Shown here: positions 16,557-25,448 of the stretch, in pieces
How the letters are laid out: every line of letters begins with the position of its first letter
How positions within the stretch are numbered: the first letter of the stretch is position 1
Assembly (NCBI RefSeq): GCF_003355005.1
Contig: NZ_CP029985.1
Location: 973,501-1,037,500 of the forward strand
Direction of reading: 5' to 3'
DNA: 64,000 nt
DNA from: Sphingomonas sp. FARSPH
GTDB lineage: Bacteria; Pseudomonadota; Alphaproteobacteria; Sphingomonadales; Sphingomonadaceae
The notes under the pieces: model-generated
The model's database searches: none
What the model was told of the DNA's origin: nothing
What the model saw: the letters and a program-made list of their open reading frames with translations, nothing else
Made by a program: the position numbers and the translations under genes

Positions 16557-19178
16557 TCAGAAGGATACGTTTATCCGGGCGTAATAATATCCGCCGTTGA
16601 TGCCGTACGGGCTGAAGGTAAGCGGTGCATCCAGCACGTTGCCACCGTTGACCAGCGTCAGGTTGGTCGTCCCCGGCACTAGCGGAACGGTCGGCGGTCG
16701 TTTGTTGAAGACGTTGTTCGCGCCCACCGCCAGGCTAAGATCGGACGTTATATCGTAATTGAGTTCGATATCGCCGATGAATGCGGTGCCGATCGTCTGC
16801 TTGTAATAGGTGCCGCCATCGGGGGTTAGCTGTGCCGACGATTTGCCATAAACGGTGCCGCGCAGCGTCGCCGAGAATTTGTCCAGCGTGTAAAGCACCG
16901 AGGAGATCACCTTAACCCGCGGCGATGCCGTTTCGATATTGGCCTGCGCGCCGAGATCGAACAGCGGGATCGCCTGTCCGGTACGCGGATTGGTCAGCGT
17001 CACCGGCGCGGCGATCAGCTTGGTGAGCTTGGTTTCGTTGTAATTGCCCGAGATCGTCCAGTTCGCCTTACCGCAATCGCCGAAATCCGTGGCGTAGCTG
17101 ACGACGAGGTCGACGCCGCGGGTGCGGGTGTTGGCACCGTTGGTGAAGATGTTGATGCCCGTCTGGCTGACCGTCGGATCCAGCACGTTGCCGTTGGCGA
17201 TGATTGCCCGCGTCACGATCGGGAAGTTCACGGCGCCGCCGCTGCCGAAGATCGACCCGGTGCCGAGGATGCGGTCGCGAATCCGCACCTGATAGGCGTC
17301 GAGCGTGATCGTAAGCCTGTCCACTGGACGGATGACAGTGCCGAGCGAGTAGTTGGTGGATTTTTCTGGCTTCAGGTTCTGGAAGCCGATGAGCTTCGCC
17401 GCGGCGGAGTTGGCGGGAAGCTGTACGAAGGCCGATGTCGGCGACACGTTGGTCGCCGAATAGAAGGATTCCGCCAGCGTCGGCGCGCGAAAACCGGTCG
17501 AAAACGTACCGCGCAGCGCGAACGCGTCGGAAAAGTCGTAGCGGCCGGTGCCCTTGTAGATGAACCGGCTGCCGAAATCGGAATAATGTTCGTAGCGGCC
17601 GGCGACGTCGAGCTTCAGCCCTTCGACCGGCACGGCGGCGACATCGCCATAGGCGGCGTGCGCATGGCGGCCGTGCACGCCCGCGTCGGAGGAGCGGAAG
17701 CCGGGATAGGACTGGCCGCCTTCCTTGTAGATCGACCCGGCATCGCCCGATCCGATCTGATAGATGTTCCGGCGATATTCGGCACCGAAGGCGAGGTTGA
17801 TCGGCTCCGCCAGTCCGGCGTCGATCTCATGCGTGAAATCGGCGTTGGCGGTGAATTCCGTCGATTTGAAGAAGCCGTCGTAGAAGCTGGTCGGCGTGAA
17901 GCCGGTATCGGCGAACAGCGAGGCGTTGGCGGAATTGACCGTATAGATTTCGGCCTTGTCCTGCCCGAACGTCGTCGACAGATCGTAATGAAATCCGCTC
18001 AGCATGCCGCGGACGCCGCCGGTGAACGCCATGTCCTCCTCGCGGATTTTCTCGCGCGGGATGAATCCGTTGGGTGGGCTGTCGCCCTCGGGATCGAAAT
18101 AGGTGGTGACGCCGGCGACCGTGCGCGACACGCGGGTGGGCACGCGGACGTTCTCGTTGGCGCTGGCGATCCGCCGGGAATAGGTGCCGAAGCTGTACAC
18201 CTCGCTGTCGCCGAAGTCGTATGCCGTATTGTATTGCAGGTTGGTCAGCCGCGACTGCGCATCCCCGTTGATCGAATTGACGTACGGAAAGCCGGCCATT
18301 CCCGGATACAATTGCCGCTGAATCGCGCTGATGCCGTAGGTCGTCGGCGTCGACAGCGGCAACAGCGTTCCGGTGGTGTCGGTAACGCGCCGATCGAGCC
18401 CGCCGATCCGGGTGAAGTCATGAAAGCGGTGAAAGGCGGTGACGTTGAAATACCCGCTGTCGCCCACCTTCGTCGCGAGGTGCAGCGTGCCCGCATAGGT
18501 ATCGCCGCCGACGTCGTAATTCTTGCCCGCGGTCACATAGCCGTCGCCGCCCTCCTTGTCGTCCTTGAGGATGATGTTGATGACGCCGGCGATCGCGTCG
18601 GAGCCGTATTGCGCAGCCGCACCATCCTCGAGCACCTCGATCCGCTTGATCGACGAGGGACTGATGAGATCGAGATCGGCGGTCGCGGCACCCTGATAGG
18701 GGCCGCCGAGGACGGCAAGGTTGGACGTGCCGTGACGCCGTTTGCCGTTGACGAGCACCAGCGTGTGATTCGGACTGAGTCCACGCAGTCGCGCCGACAG
18801 CGTCAGATTGGCGGTGTCGCCACCGAAGGCCTGCGCGGTGAACGACGGCACGAGCTGCGTCAGGACTTGGTTGAGGTTCGGCTGACCGACGTGGCTCAGC
18901 GTGTCGGCATCGAGCACCTTGATCGGTGCGGCGCTTTCCGCGGCAGTGATGCCGGTCGCGCGGGTGCCGGTGACGATGATATCGTTGCCCTGCTGCTGCC
19001 CCGCATCCGACACCAACGTCTGCTGCGTATCGGCGCCCGGTTCGACGGCGCTTGCAGCGATCGGCATGAGCACCGGCGCCGGCGCCTGTTGCGTGGCCTG
19101 GGCCCGTGCCGCGGTAGTGGACGCAATGAAAAGGATGGTCGCAAGAGCGATGCGTGACGTTCCCGTTTCGAAATCCAT
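16557..19178 (-). CDS. TonB-dependent outer-membrane receptor
   Basis: 873 residues. Signal peptide to about residue 27, TonB-box-like NDIIVTGTRATG, plug domain with LRGLSPNHTLVLVNGKRRHGTS and IEVLEDGAAAQYGSDAIAGVINIILK, then a beta-barrel ending in YYYARINVSF with the terminal Phe needed for BAM recognition. This is the sphingomonad/Caulobacter catabolic receptor type. It precedes RidA by 20 bases. With the amine oxidase and GNAT genes upstream on the same strand, an amine-containing substrate is plausible but not shown. Confidence 0.92.
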   Translation of the reverse strand: MDFETGTSRIALATILFIASTTAARAQATQQAPAPVLMPIAASAVEPGADTQQTLVSDAGQQQGNDIIVTGTRATGITAAESAAPIKVLDADTLSHVGQPNLNQVLTQLVPSFTAQAFGGDTANLTLSARLRGLSPNHTLVLVNGKRRHGTSNLAVLGGPYQGAATADLDLISPSSIKRIEVLEDGAAAQYGSDAIAGVINIILKDDKEGGDGYVTAGKNYDVGGDTYAGTLHLATKVGDSGYFNVTAFHRFHDFTRIGGLDRRVTDTTGTLLPLSTPTTYGISAIQRQLYPGMAGFPYVNSINGDAQSRLTNLQYNTAYDFGDSEVYSFGTYSRRIASANENVRVPTRVSRTVAGVTTYFDPEGDSPPNGFIPREKIREEDMAFTGGVRGMLSGFHYDLSTTFGQDKAEIYTVNSANASLFADTGFTPTSFYDGFFKSTEFTANADFTHEIDAGLAEPINLAFGAEYRRNIYQIGSGDAGSIYKEGGQSYPGFRSSDAGVHGRHAHAAYGDVAAVPVEGLKLDVAGRYEHYSDFGSRFIYKGTGRYDFSDAFALRGTFSTGFRAPTLAESFYSATNVSPTSAFVQLPANSAAAKLIGFQNLKPEKSTNYSLGTVIRPVDRLTITLDAYQVRIRDRILGTGSIFGSGGAVNFPIVTRAIIANGNVLDPTVSQTGINIFTNGANTRTRGVDLVVSYATDFGDCGKANWTISGNYNETKLTKLIAAPVTLTNPRTGQAIPLFDLGAQANIETASPRVKVISSVLYTLDKFSATLRGTVYGKSSAQLTPDGGTYYKQTIGTAFIGDIELNYDITSDLSLAVGANNVFNKRPPTVPLVPGTTNLTLVNGGNVLDAPLTFSPYGINGGYYYARINVSF

Positions 19179-19372
19179 GGACTGCCCCCAATAATGTCAG
19201 GTGAGCCCCGGCATCCCCGCCCCGTATATAATTTGGATTTTGACAAGTATCTTCATCCCCAAAGTCGGACTTTGGACCAATATACTCCGCAATGTGAAAC
19301 TACTGTCATAATCTACGATAACGGATTCAATTCAACCGCAATCGTATTGCTGATCGTTACATCGATTAAATT
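19179..19372. promoter_or_regulatory. AT-rich promoter region with 17-bp palindrome
   Basis: Notably AT-rich for this genome. CCAAAGTC-G-GACTTTGG is a perfect palindrome at 19259-19275, 81 bases upstream of the receptor start, and is a good operator candidate. TATATA at about 19225-19230 could be a -10 on either strand. Confidence 0.5.
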
Positions 19373-19939
19373 TCATTGATTGTTACATTTTCGCAACAAT
19401 ATCCTGCTCATCATTACGAAAGGCACGGGTGACCCCGCCGCAATCATGGACCGTTGCGCTTCGGCCACGTAGCCATGCGCCGAATAGAAGGGTCCGCCGG
19501 GCAGCGTCGCCATCAGCGTCGCACGGCGAAAGCCTGCGCCTCTCGCCGCGTCTTCACATGCCGCAAGCAGCGCCGTGCCAACTCCGCGACGTGCGTGATC
19601 GAGGCTGACGAAGAAGGCGCGGATGCACGCGGCGTCGCGGGCGGAATCGAGCGCCCCACTGGAGCGGCTGGCGAAGCGATCGCCACCGAACAGCGTCGCA
19701 CGCCTGCTCCGCCCGCCGCATCCCGCCAGGCCGCCATCCCAATCCGCAACGAAATAGCTGCCGTCGGCCACCAGTTCGCGGTCGACGCCAAAGACATGGG
19801 TGATCGCGGCCTCGATCCGCACGTCGGAGTAATGATCGCGGCTGAGCGCCCGCGCCGATCGTTCGATCAACCGCTCGAGCGCCGGCGTGTCGTCCGGTGC
19901 GGCGGTGCGGATGGCGAGCGCCGGTGCGGCGCGGTTCAT
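19373..19939 (-). CDS. GNAT-family N-acetyltransferase
   Basis: 188 residues. AIRTAAPDDTPALERLIERSARALSRDHYS opens the GNAT fold, and the acetyl-CoA loop is in FFVSLDHARRGVGTALLAACEDAARGAGF (R/Q-x2-G-x-G/A variant RRGVGT). C-terminal FYSAHGYV is the usual last strand. Substrate unknown. The ATG overlaps the stop of the amine oxidase gene (ATGA, 19936-19939), so it is the second gene of that operon and may acetylate an amine or act as a detoxifying partner. Confidence 0.85.
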   Translation of the reverse strand: MNRAAPALAIRTAAPDDTPALERLIERSARALSRDHYSDVRIEAAITHVFGVDRELVADGSYFVADWDGGLAGCGGRSRRATLFGGDRFASRSSGALDSARDAACIRAFFVSLDHARRGVGTALLAACEDAARGAGFRRATLMATLPGGPFYSAHGYVAEAQRSMIAAGSPVPFVMMSRILLRKCNNQ

Positions 19940-21534
19940 GCAGCGCGGGCCGCGGGGGTGACCAATGCCTGGGCGGTGACCCGCCTGGCGAGCGCCAGCA
20001 CCTGCGCCCGCGCCGACTGGATGCCGCCCTCTTGCCAGCCGGGTGTCTGGCTGAGCGCCGCACTGGCGAAATAGACGCGGCCTTCGGGTGCCTGCAGGAA
20101 GCGGAAGGCTTCGGTATCGATATGCCCCTCCTGCCGGCCGTTGGCACTACCGGCATTCCAGTCGGGCCATGGCCCCAGGCTGTAGGGAATTTTGTGCCAG
20201 TTGACAGCGATCCCGTTGACGAGGTCGGCCCCGTGGCCGGGATGCAATCTGTCGACGACACCGCGGCTGAACGCGATCTGTTCGGCGATCGGCCGCTTCT
20301 GGAATTCCGCCGCTATGGGTCCGGACGAATAGCAGCCGAGCAGCATGCCACGATCGGTGTGCAACCCGGCGGAAGGATACCAGACCAACGTCGTCGGGCC
20401 GCCGACGAACGAGATGCCGCCGTAGATCTGCTCCTTCTCCCAAAAGCGCGGGCTCTCGAACGCCACCTTGTTCGAATGATCGTAGACGACACCCGCGATC
20501 GTTTTTTTCAGCTTCGGGGAGAAATTGGTGTCGATACCGGCCAGCACCGGGAATGGAATGGTACAGATCAGATAATCCGCCACGACCGTTTCGACCACGT
20601 CGCTTGCGGTGTCGCGATAGACGACCTCGACATCGCCGGAGCGCTGGCGGATCCGCGTCACTTCGGCACCACGCAACGCCGGGCGGCGTAGCGCCTTGTC
20701 CATCGCGGCGTGGATCCGGTCCATGCCGCCGACCGGCTCGAACATCGTCGCCTGCATGTAGAGATTGTCTTCGAACAGCGTCATCGGCAGCCGCTGGTTG
20801 GCGAGCAGCTGATCCAGCGGCATCGCGGTCGACGGCGAGGCGAAGGTGACGCCCGCGCCCGGCGCGGTGCCGAAGCCCGATCGTTCGGTCCCGGTGAATG
20901 CGTTCCCGTCGCCGAGATCACCGTACGCCTTCAGGAACGGCATCAGCTTTTCGCGATCGGCCACCGTCAGTTCGGTGTCGAGCGCCCCCTTGCCGATCGC
21001 CTTGGCCAGCAGTTCGGCGATCCGCCCGCGCATGTCGTTGATCGCGGTGCGCATCCGGATTTTCGACCCGTCGTCCGCCATGACATAGGCGGAGCGGCTG
21101 GAATTGACCTCCACCTCCAGCGGCACGCCGAACCTTTTGGCATAGCCGAGCAAACCCTGGTGGAAGCTGGGGATGCGTGCCGGCCCCGCGTTGAAATAGA
21201 TACCATCCGAGAATCTGGCGGTTTGGGTCGCCTCACCGTTCATCTCGATCGTGTCGCCGTCGCGCACGGTCCAGGCACGACCGCCGACCCGCCTGCGCGC
21301 CTCCAACAGCGTCACCAGAAACCCCGCCTGTTCCAGTTCGTAAGCCGCGGTAAGGCCGGCGATCCCGGCACCCAAAACCACGACATGTCGCCCCTTGCCC
21401 AACGTCGGGGTCAACCCGGTCATGTCCTGCGCGTGCGCGGTGCCGACGAGGCCCAGCGCCTGCATCGCCCCCATCGTCGCACCCAAGCCGCCCATCAGCC
21501 CGAGCCGGCCCAACATCATCCTGCGTGTCACCAT
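19936..21534 (-). CDS. Tat-exported flavin monoamine oxidase family protein
   Basis: 532 residues from ATG 21534, where TRRMMLGRLGLMGGLGATMGAMQALGLVGTAHAQ is a twin-arginine signal. The FAD-binding dinucleotide motif is HVVVLGAGIAGLTAAYELEQAGFLVTLLEARRRVGGRAWT, followed by NAGPARIP and a C-terminal GRVYFASAALSQTPGWQEGGIQSA flavin segment. This is the amine oxidase fold (MAO, L-amino-acid oxidase, tryptophan monooxygenase). It oxidises an amine to an imine with release of hydrogen peroxide. GGGGA upstream of ATG 21534 supports this start over the longer frame at 21600. RidA nearby would hydrolyse the imine product. Confidence 0.88.
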   Translation of the reverse strand: MVTRRMMLGRLGLMGGLGATMGAMQALGLVGTAHAQDMTGLTPTLGKGRHVVVLGAGIAGLTAAYELEQAGFLVTLLEARRRVGGRAWTVRDGDTIEMNGEATQTARFSDGIYFNAGPARIPSFHQGLLGYAKRFGVPLEVEVNSSRSAYVMADDGSKIRMRTAINDMRGRIAELLAKAIGKGALDTELTVADREKLMPFLKAYGDLGDGNAFTGTERSGFGTAPGAGVTFASPSTAMPLDQLLANQRLPMTLFEDNLYMQATMFEPVGGMDRIHAAMDKALRRPALRGAEVTRIRQRSGDVEVVYRDTASDVVETVVADYLICTIPFPVLAGIDTNFSPKLKKTIAGVVYDHSNKVAFESPRFWEKEQIYGGISFVGGPTTLVWYPSAGLHTDRGMLLGCYSSGPIAAEFQKRPIAEQIAFSRGVVDRLHPGHGADLVNGIAVNWHKIPYSLGPWPDWNAGSANGRQEGHIDTEAFRFLQAPEGRVYFASAALSQTPGWQEGGIQSARAQVLALARRVTAQALVTPAARAA

Positions 21535-21874
21535 ATGAGCGTCCCCAGGCGCGACATCAGCCGCGCGCCCCGCCCCGTCGACGGTCGACACCCCAAGCAT
21601 CCTGACCTATAAATCCGCAACGCTTGTGCGCATATGCGGCTACGCGTGAAACTATCAAACGCTGTCGGCGGACCCTCCGACTGATTCGTAGTCAAGCAAG
21701 ATTTTCGCTGCACCGCAATACTTTTGTAAGAAAGGAGGCGGGCACGCTTTGCTGCGAGCTTTTCGACGTCAGGGATGGGCACCTGGAGTCGGCCTGCGAA
21801 GGGCCGAAGCGTCGCTGTCCTGCGGCCCGGAAATCATGCCATTGGTAGGTTAACTCGTCGGATGGAGACGAGCG
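21535..21874. promoter_or_regulatory. upstream region of the amine oxidase operon
   Basis: 340 bases with no credible gene. The promoter of the amine oxidase operon must lie near 21540-21700. The distal part (from about 21730) reads like the leader of an IS3-family element whose orfA remnant follows. Confidence 0.35.
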
Positions 21875-22068
21875 ATGCGGCGACGCCGTTTTACCGAGGA
21901 GCAGATCATCGGCGTGCTGCGCGAGCATGGCGCTGGCATGAAGACCGCCGCGCGGTGGCGGAGGCATGGCATCATGCGATGCGACATTCTACACCTGCAA
22001 GGCGAAATGCGGTGGGGATGATCGTGTCGGAAGCAGCGCGGTTGCGGACGCTGGAGGACCAGAATCGG
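21875..22068 (+). pseudogene. IS3-family (IS407-like) orfA remnant
   Basis: From ATG 21875 the translation reads MRRRRFTEEQIIGVLREHGAG, the typical orfA opening of IS407-type elements, then loses frame. In another frame the expected downstream orfA text reappears as GMIVSEAARLRTLEDQNR and stops exactly where the next insertion sequence begins at 22069. So this copy has at least one internal indel and was then truncated. Its right-hand part is not found beyond the inserted element. Confidence 0.8.
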
Positions 22069-22094
22069 TGATCTTCCCCCGGTTTGACGGACAC
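22069..22094 (+). repeat. left terminal inverted repeat of the IS3 element
   Basis: 26 bases, perfect reverse complement of 23316-23341. Confidence 0.95.
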
Positions 22095-22128
22095 CGATGA
22101 TAGGGTCTGCGGAGCCAGGAGGTGCATG

Positions 22129-22449
22129 ATGGCGAATACGACAAAGCGTCGGTTCACGGAGGAGTTCGAGCGGGAGGCCGTTGCGCTGTGGGAGACGAGC
22201 GGTCGGAAGCAGACCGAGGTGGCGGCGGAGTTGGGGATCATGCCCACGATGCTGCGCCGCTGGCAGCGGCAGTTTGAGGATACCGGCCGACCCGCAAGCC
22301 CGGCGGCAAAGCCGCCAGTATCGACGATGGCGTTGCCGGCGGATCAGGCGTCCGAGATCGCGCGGCTGCGCCGCGAGTTGGACTGGGCGCGGATGGAGCG
22401 CGACATACTAAGAAAAGCCGTCGGCATCTTTGCGGAGATGCCGCGGTGA
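22129..22449 (+). CDS. IS3-family transposase orfA
   Basis: 106 residues. RRFTEEFEREAVALWETSGRKQTEVAAELGIMPTMLRRWQRQF is the helix-turn-helix that binds the terminal repeats, followed by a leucine-zipper-like ASEIARLRRELDWARMERDILRKAVGIFAE. AGGAGG at 22117-22122 favours ATG 22129 (an ATG at 22126 is adjacent). Its TGA overlaps the GTG of orfB (GTGA, 22446-22449); frameshifting near the AGAAAAG at 22411 could also join the two frames. Confidence 0.9.
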   Translation: MANTTKRRFTEEFEREAVALWETSGRKQTEVAAELGIMPTMLRRWQRQFEDTGRPASPAAKPPVSTMALPADQASEIARLRRELDWARMERDILRKAVGIFAEMPR

Positions 22450-23309
22450 AGTTCGCCTTTATCGAGCAGCATGCGTCTACCTGACCGGTGAACGTCAGGT
22501 GCCGCATGCTCGGCGTGTCGCGGAGCGGCTATTACGACTGGCGTGGCCGGGCACCGAGCGCGCGAACGACGGCGAACCTGACGCTGCTCGGCGACATGCG
22601 TCGGCTCCAGGCGCGACACCAGAGCCGATACGGGTCGCCCAGGATGCGTGCCGCCCTGCGGGCGGAAGGTCATCGATGCAGCCGTGGCCGTGTCGAACGG
22701 CTGATGCGCCGACACCGCATGCGTGCGCTGGCCGGGCGTGGGTTCCGACCCTGCACGACGGACAGCCGCCACTATCTGCCGGTCGCGCCGAACCTGCTGG
22801 CGCAGTGTTTCGTGGCAACCGCGCCGAACCGGATCTGGCTTGCCGACATCACGTATATCGCCACCGGTCAGGGCTGGCTGTATCTGGCCGCAGTGCTCGA
22901 CTTGGCGACCCGCAAGATCGTCGGGTGGGCCATGCGCGATCATATGCGAACAGAGCTGCCGCTCGCCGCATTGATGATGGCGGCCCAGCGGCAGCGACCA
23001 GCGGCCGGCCTCATCTGCCACTCCGACCGTGGCTCGCAATACGCGGCTGGACCCTATGTCGATCACCTGACGGCAATCCGCGCGGTGCCCTCGATGAGCC
23101 GCACCGGCAACTGCTACGATAATGCCCCAATGGAGAGCTTCTTCCATACCCTGAAGGTCGAGCTGGTCCATCAATGCCGGTGGGCGATCCACGCCGAAGC
23201 CCGACAGGCGCTGTTCGGATACATCGAGCGCTTCTACAATCGGCACCGCATGCACTCGGCCCTCGGGTATCTAACCCCCGAGCAAGCCGAGCAGCGTATG
23301 ACCGGCTAA
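22446..23309 (+). pseudogene. IS3-family transposase orfB (DDE integrase) with in-frame TGA
   Basis: The DDE catalytic core is complete: ADITYIA (Asp), CHSDRGSQYA (Asp) and DNAPMESFFHTLK (Glu). However, the natural N-terminal stretch KFAFIEQHAST-x-PVNVRCRMLGVSRSGYYDW is interrupted by TGA at 22482-22484, at a position where family members usually have Trp (TGG). A GTG at 22488 could restart translation and would make a 273-residue protein lacking the first dozen residues. The copy is probably impaired or inactive; read-through or reinitiation cannot be excluded. Confidence 0.85.
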
Positions 23310-23315
23310 CCCAGC

Positions 23316-23341
23316 GTGTCCGTCAAACCGGGGGAAGATCA
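23316..23341 (-). repeat. right terminal inverted repeat of the IS3 element
   Basis: 26 bases, perfect reverse complement of 22069-22094. Its last three bases also form the stop codon of the VOC gene on the minus strand. Confidence 0.95.
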
Positions 23342-23740
23342 CGAGTAGGACGAAACCTCGATCAGATTGCCGTCAGGATCGCGGACATAGACGGAGCGGA
23401 TCGGCCCCCGTGCGCCGCTCTTCGTCACCGGGCCAAGCTCGACCGCTACGTCCAAGGCCCGGAAGTGCGCCGCGACCGCATCGGGCGCGATGCCGGTCAG
23501 GAAGCACAGGTCCTGCCCGCCGGCAGAGGGCATCGTGCCGGTGAACCAGTCCTCCTGCGAAGCATCGATCGGGCGCAGGTTGATCTTGTTCTGACCAAAC
23601 GTCACGCTGGTGCGCCGGCCGCCATCGTCGGACGTGGCGTCCACCCGCTTCATGCCGAGCACGCGCTCGTACCAATCCGCCGACACGTCCACGTCCCGCA
23701 CGTTGAAGACGATGTGGTCGATGGCTTCGATAGTCAGCAT
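23339..23740 (-). CDS. VOC-family (glyoxalase/dioxygenase superfamily) protein
   Basis: 133 residues: IDHIVFNVRDVDVSADWYERVLGM opens a vicinal-oxygen-chelate domain and VYVRDPDGNLIEVSSYS closes it, with metal-ligand positions His (DHIVF) and Glu (NLIEV). GGAGGTGTGA precedes ATG 23740. Single-domain VOC proteins include glyoxalases, isomerases and fosfomycin-type enzymes, so the reaction is open. The stop codon TGA is supplied by the last three bases of the IS3 element, so the native C-terminus was altered by at most a few residues. The gene follows amidohydrolase 23817-25160 in a two-gene operon. Confidence 0.85.
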   Translation of the reverse strand: MLTIEAIDHIVFNVRDVDVSADWYERVLGMKRVDATSDDGGRRTSVTFGQNKINLRPIDASQEDWFTGTMPSAGGQDLCFLTGIAPDAVAAHFRALDVAVELGPVTKSGARGPIRSVYVRDPDGNLIEVSSYS

Positions 23741-23816
23741 TCACACCTCCGAAACGGCCGGATAAGCCTCGCTCAGAGTCGTCCAGCGACAGAGGCGGCA
23801 TCAGGGCCGCCCGCCG

Positions 23817-25160
23817 TCAGCAGCAGGAAACCGCGGGAACGATCTTGGTTGCGGCGAGCAGTCTACTGCGGGATTCGGCCGCCAGTCGGATGCTGCGGGC
23901 TGCGAGCCTGGGGTCTGTGGGTTGTCCGTCTCGACGGACGCAATTGCCATCCACGATGACGGTCGAGACGTTCCCGGGATGGGCGGACGCCACGATGACA
24001 TCGGGGGCATAGGCATCATCCACCGGCCCGACATTCAGGTCGTCGAGCCGGATCAGGATAAGATCGGCGCGTTTGCCGACTTCGATGCTGCCCGTGACCT
24101 CTCCGAGGCCACATGACCTGGCACCGTTGATGGTCGCGAACCGGATGATGTCTCGGGGCGTAAGGCGGGTCCGGTCGCTTGCGCCGAGGTACAATTCCTC
24201 TGCGGTTTGCGAGAGCAGCGCGGCGCGCATCGTCGAGAACATGTCGCCTGCGACCGATGTCTCCACATCGATGCTGAGGCTGGGTTCGATCCCGGCCGCG
24301 ATAAACCGTCGGATCGGTGGTGCCCCGAGACCGACCATGTTCAGTTCGAGATTAGGGGAGCTCGACACGCTTCCGCCGGAGCCGGCTATCAACTGCAACT
24401 CTTCGTCCGAGTTGTCGCAGCAATGCACGAATGTGAGATCGGGGCCGAGGAGGCCGGCTTCCGCCAGGGTATCGATATTTCCCTTGATGACATGCATTAC
24501 GGACCGAAGGCCGAGTTCACGGGCGAATGCGATATCGCGTGCGGTGACGTCGATCGGCGTCATGAGCGGCCCGCGCAGCATCATCTGGAACGTGAGCAGC
24601 GGATTCGATGTCCACCGGTCATCCTTCAACATGGTGCGGATATAATCGGGATGCTCCCGCCGGCTGTCGCGGAGCCAGCTTTCCGCATCGACCGAAGGCC
24701 AGCCATAGTCGAAGACGGCACGTATCCCGGCATCCGCCAGCCCCCCGATCGCCGCATCACTGTGGCCTGGGCTGTTCTGGACGTGCGACTCGTCACACAG
24801 GGTCGTGATACCGCCCTGCCCGGCAGCATAGGCACCCAGCAGATTGCCGGCATACACGTCTTCGGGGGTGAACTCGGCGCCGAAGCGACCCTGTATCTTG
24901 TGCTGATACCCCAGGAGCGACTCGCCTGCCGCCATGCCGCGCAGGGCGGTCTGCCACGTGTGGCGATGCGTATCGATGAAGCCCGGGAGCACAGCACAGT
25001 CCGAGGCGTCGACAACCTCATCCGCCAGCGATCGATCGATCGATCTGCCCGCGTCGATCCGGGTGATCACTCCGTCTTCGATCAGGATATCGGCGCGTAT
25101 CTCGCGCCGCTCCGTATCCTGAGTCAGGACCAAACCGCCCGACAGCAGCAAAGCAGCCAT
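23817..25160 (-). CDS. ATZ/TRZ-type amidohydrolase
   Basis: 447 residues from ATG 25160 (GGAGAGGG upstream). Composite N-terminal beta-sandwich (ADILIEDGVITRIDAG), then the metal motif VLPGFIDTHRHTW with H65 and H67, further ligands in MHVIKGN, FVHCCDNSDEEL and LSIDVETSVAGD, and a closing sandwich with VGKRADLILI. This is the family of atrazine/triazine hydrolases, guanine and cytosine deaminases. Substrate not deducible. It is divergent from and distantly similar to the amidohydrolase at 25449-26867; both sit around a shared operator. Confidence 0.88.
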   Translation of the reverse strand: MAALLLSGGLVLTQDTERREIRADILIEDGVITRIDAGRSIDRSLADEVVDASDCAVLPGFIDTHRHTWQTALRGMAAGESLLGYQHKIQGRFGAEFTPEDVYAGNLLGAYAAGQGGITTLCDESHVQNSPGHSDAAIGGLADAGIRAVFDYGWPSVDAESWLRDSRREHPDYIRTMLKDDRWTSNPLLTFQMMLRGPLMTPIDVTARDIAFARELGLRSVMHVIKGNIDTLAEAGLLGPDLTFVHCCDNSDEELQLIAGSGGSVSSSPNLELNMVGLGAPPIRRFIAAGIEPSLSIDVETSVAGDMFSTMRAALLSQTAEELYLGASDRTRLTPRDIIRFATINGARSCGLGEVTGSIEVGKRADLILIRLDDLNVGPVDDAYAPDVIVASAHPGNVSTVIVDGNCVRRDGQPTDPRLAARSIRLAAESRSRLLAATKIVPAVSCC

Positions 25161-25448
25161 AAACCCTCTCCGAATGAATATATGCTCATATCTGAGCATA
25201 TCATCAATCTAGCTGATGCGATGCGCCGGGCACAAGGCCCGATGCGCGAAGCCCCCTTGCAATCCAAAGAAACTGAATATATCCTCACTAATGAGCCCGC
25301 ACTCAGACGGCGCCGTTTTTTGGAGAGGACCGTGGCATTTGCTCGCTTCGAAGCTGCTCGATCCCACCGCAACGTCGCCCCGTTATCCGGACGGCGGCTC
25401 GCACGTCCGAGGTCATGACCCGGCACTACATAACGAGCGGAGAGATCG
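25161..25448. promoter_or_regulatory. divergent amidohydrolase promoter region with two CTCA-N4-TGAG operators
   Basis: Site 1 is ATATGCTCA-TATC-TGAGCATAT, a perfect 9-bp-arm palindrome at 25180-25201. Site 2 is CTCACTAATGAG at 25284-25295. The sites lie within a 23-base direct repeat (18 of 23 identical) offset by exactly 99 bases. A third copy lies at 35949-35960. A TetR or similar dimer is the expected ligand. Confidence 0.75.

Larger units (their letters stand above)
22069..23341 (+). mobile_element. IS3-family insertion sequence, 1273 bp
   Basis: The element is bounded by perfect 26-bp inverted repeats starting TGATCTTCCCCC and ending with its reverse complement, with the TG...CA termini normal for IS3-family elements. 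It carries overlapping orfA and orfB in the -1 relationship. No clear target-site duplication is visible: the left flank ends ATCGG and the right flank begins CGAGT. That suggests rearrangement after insertion, in line with one-sided loss of the IS407-like remnant next door. Confidence 0.93.

Noticed and set aside
17586..19157. 523-codon plus-strand reading frame
   Set aside because: Antisense to the TonB receptor at 16557-19178; no motif.
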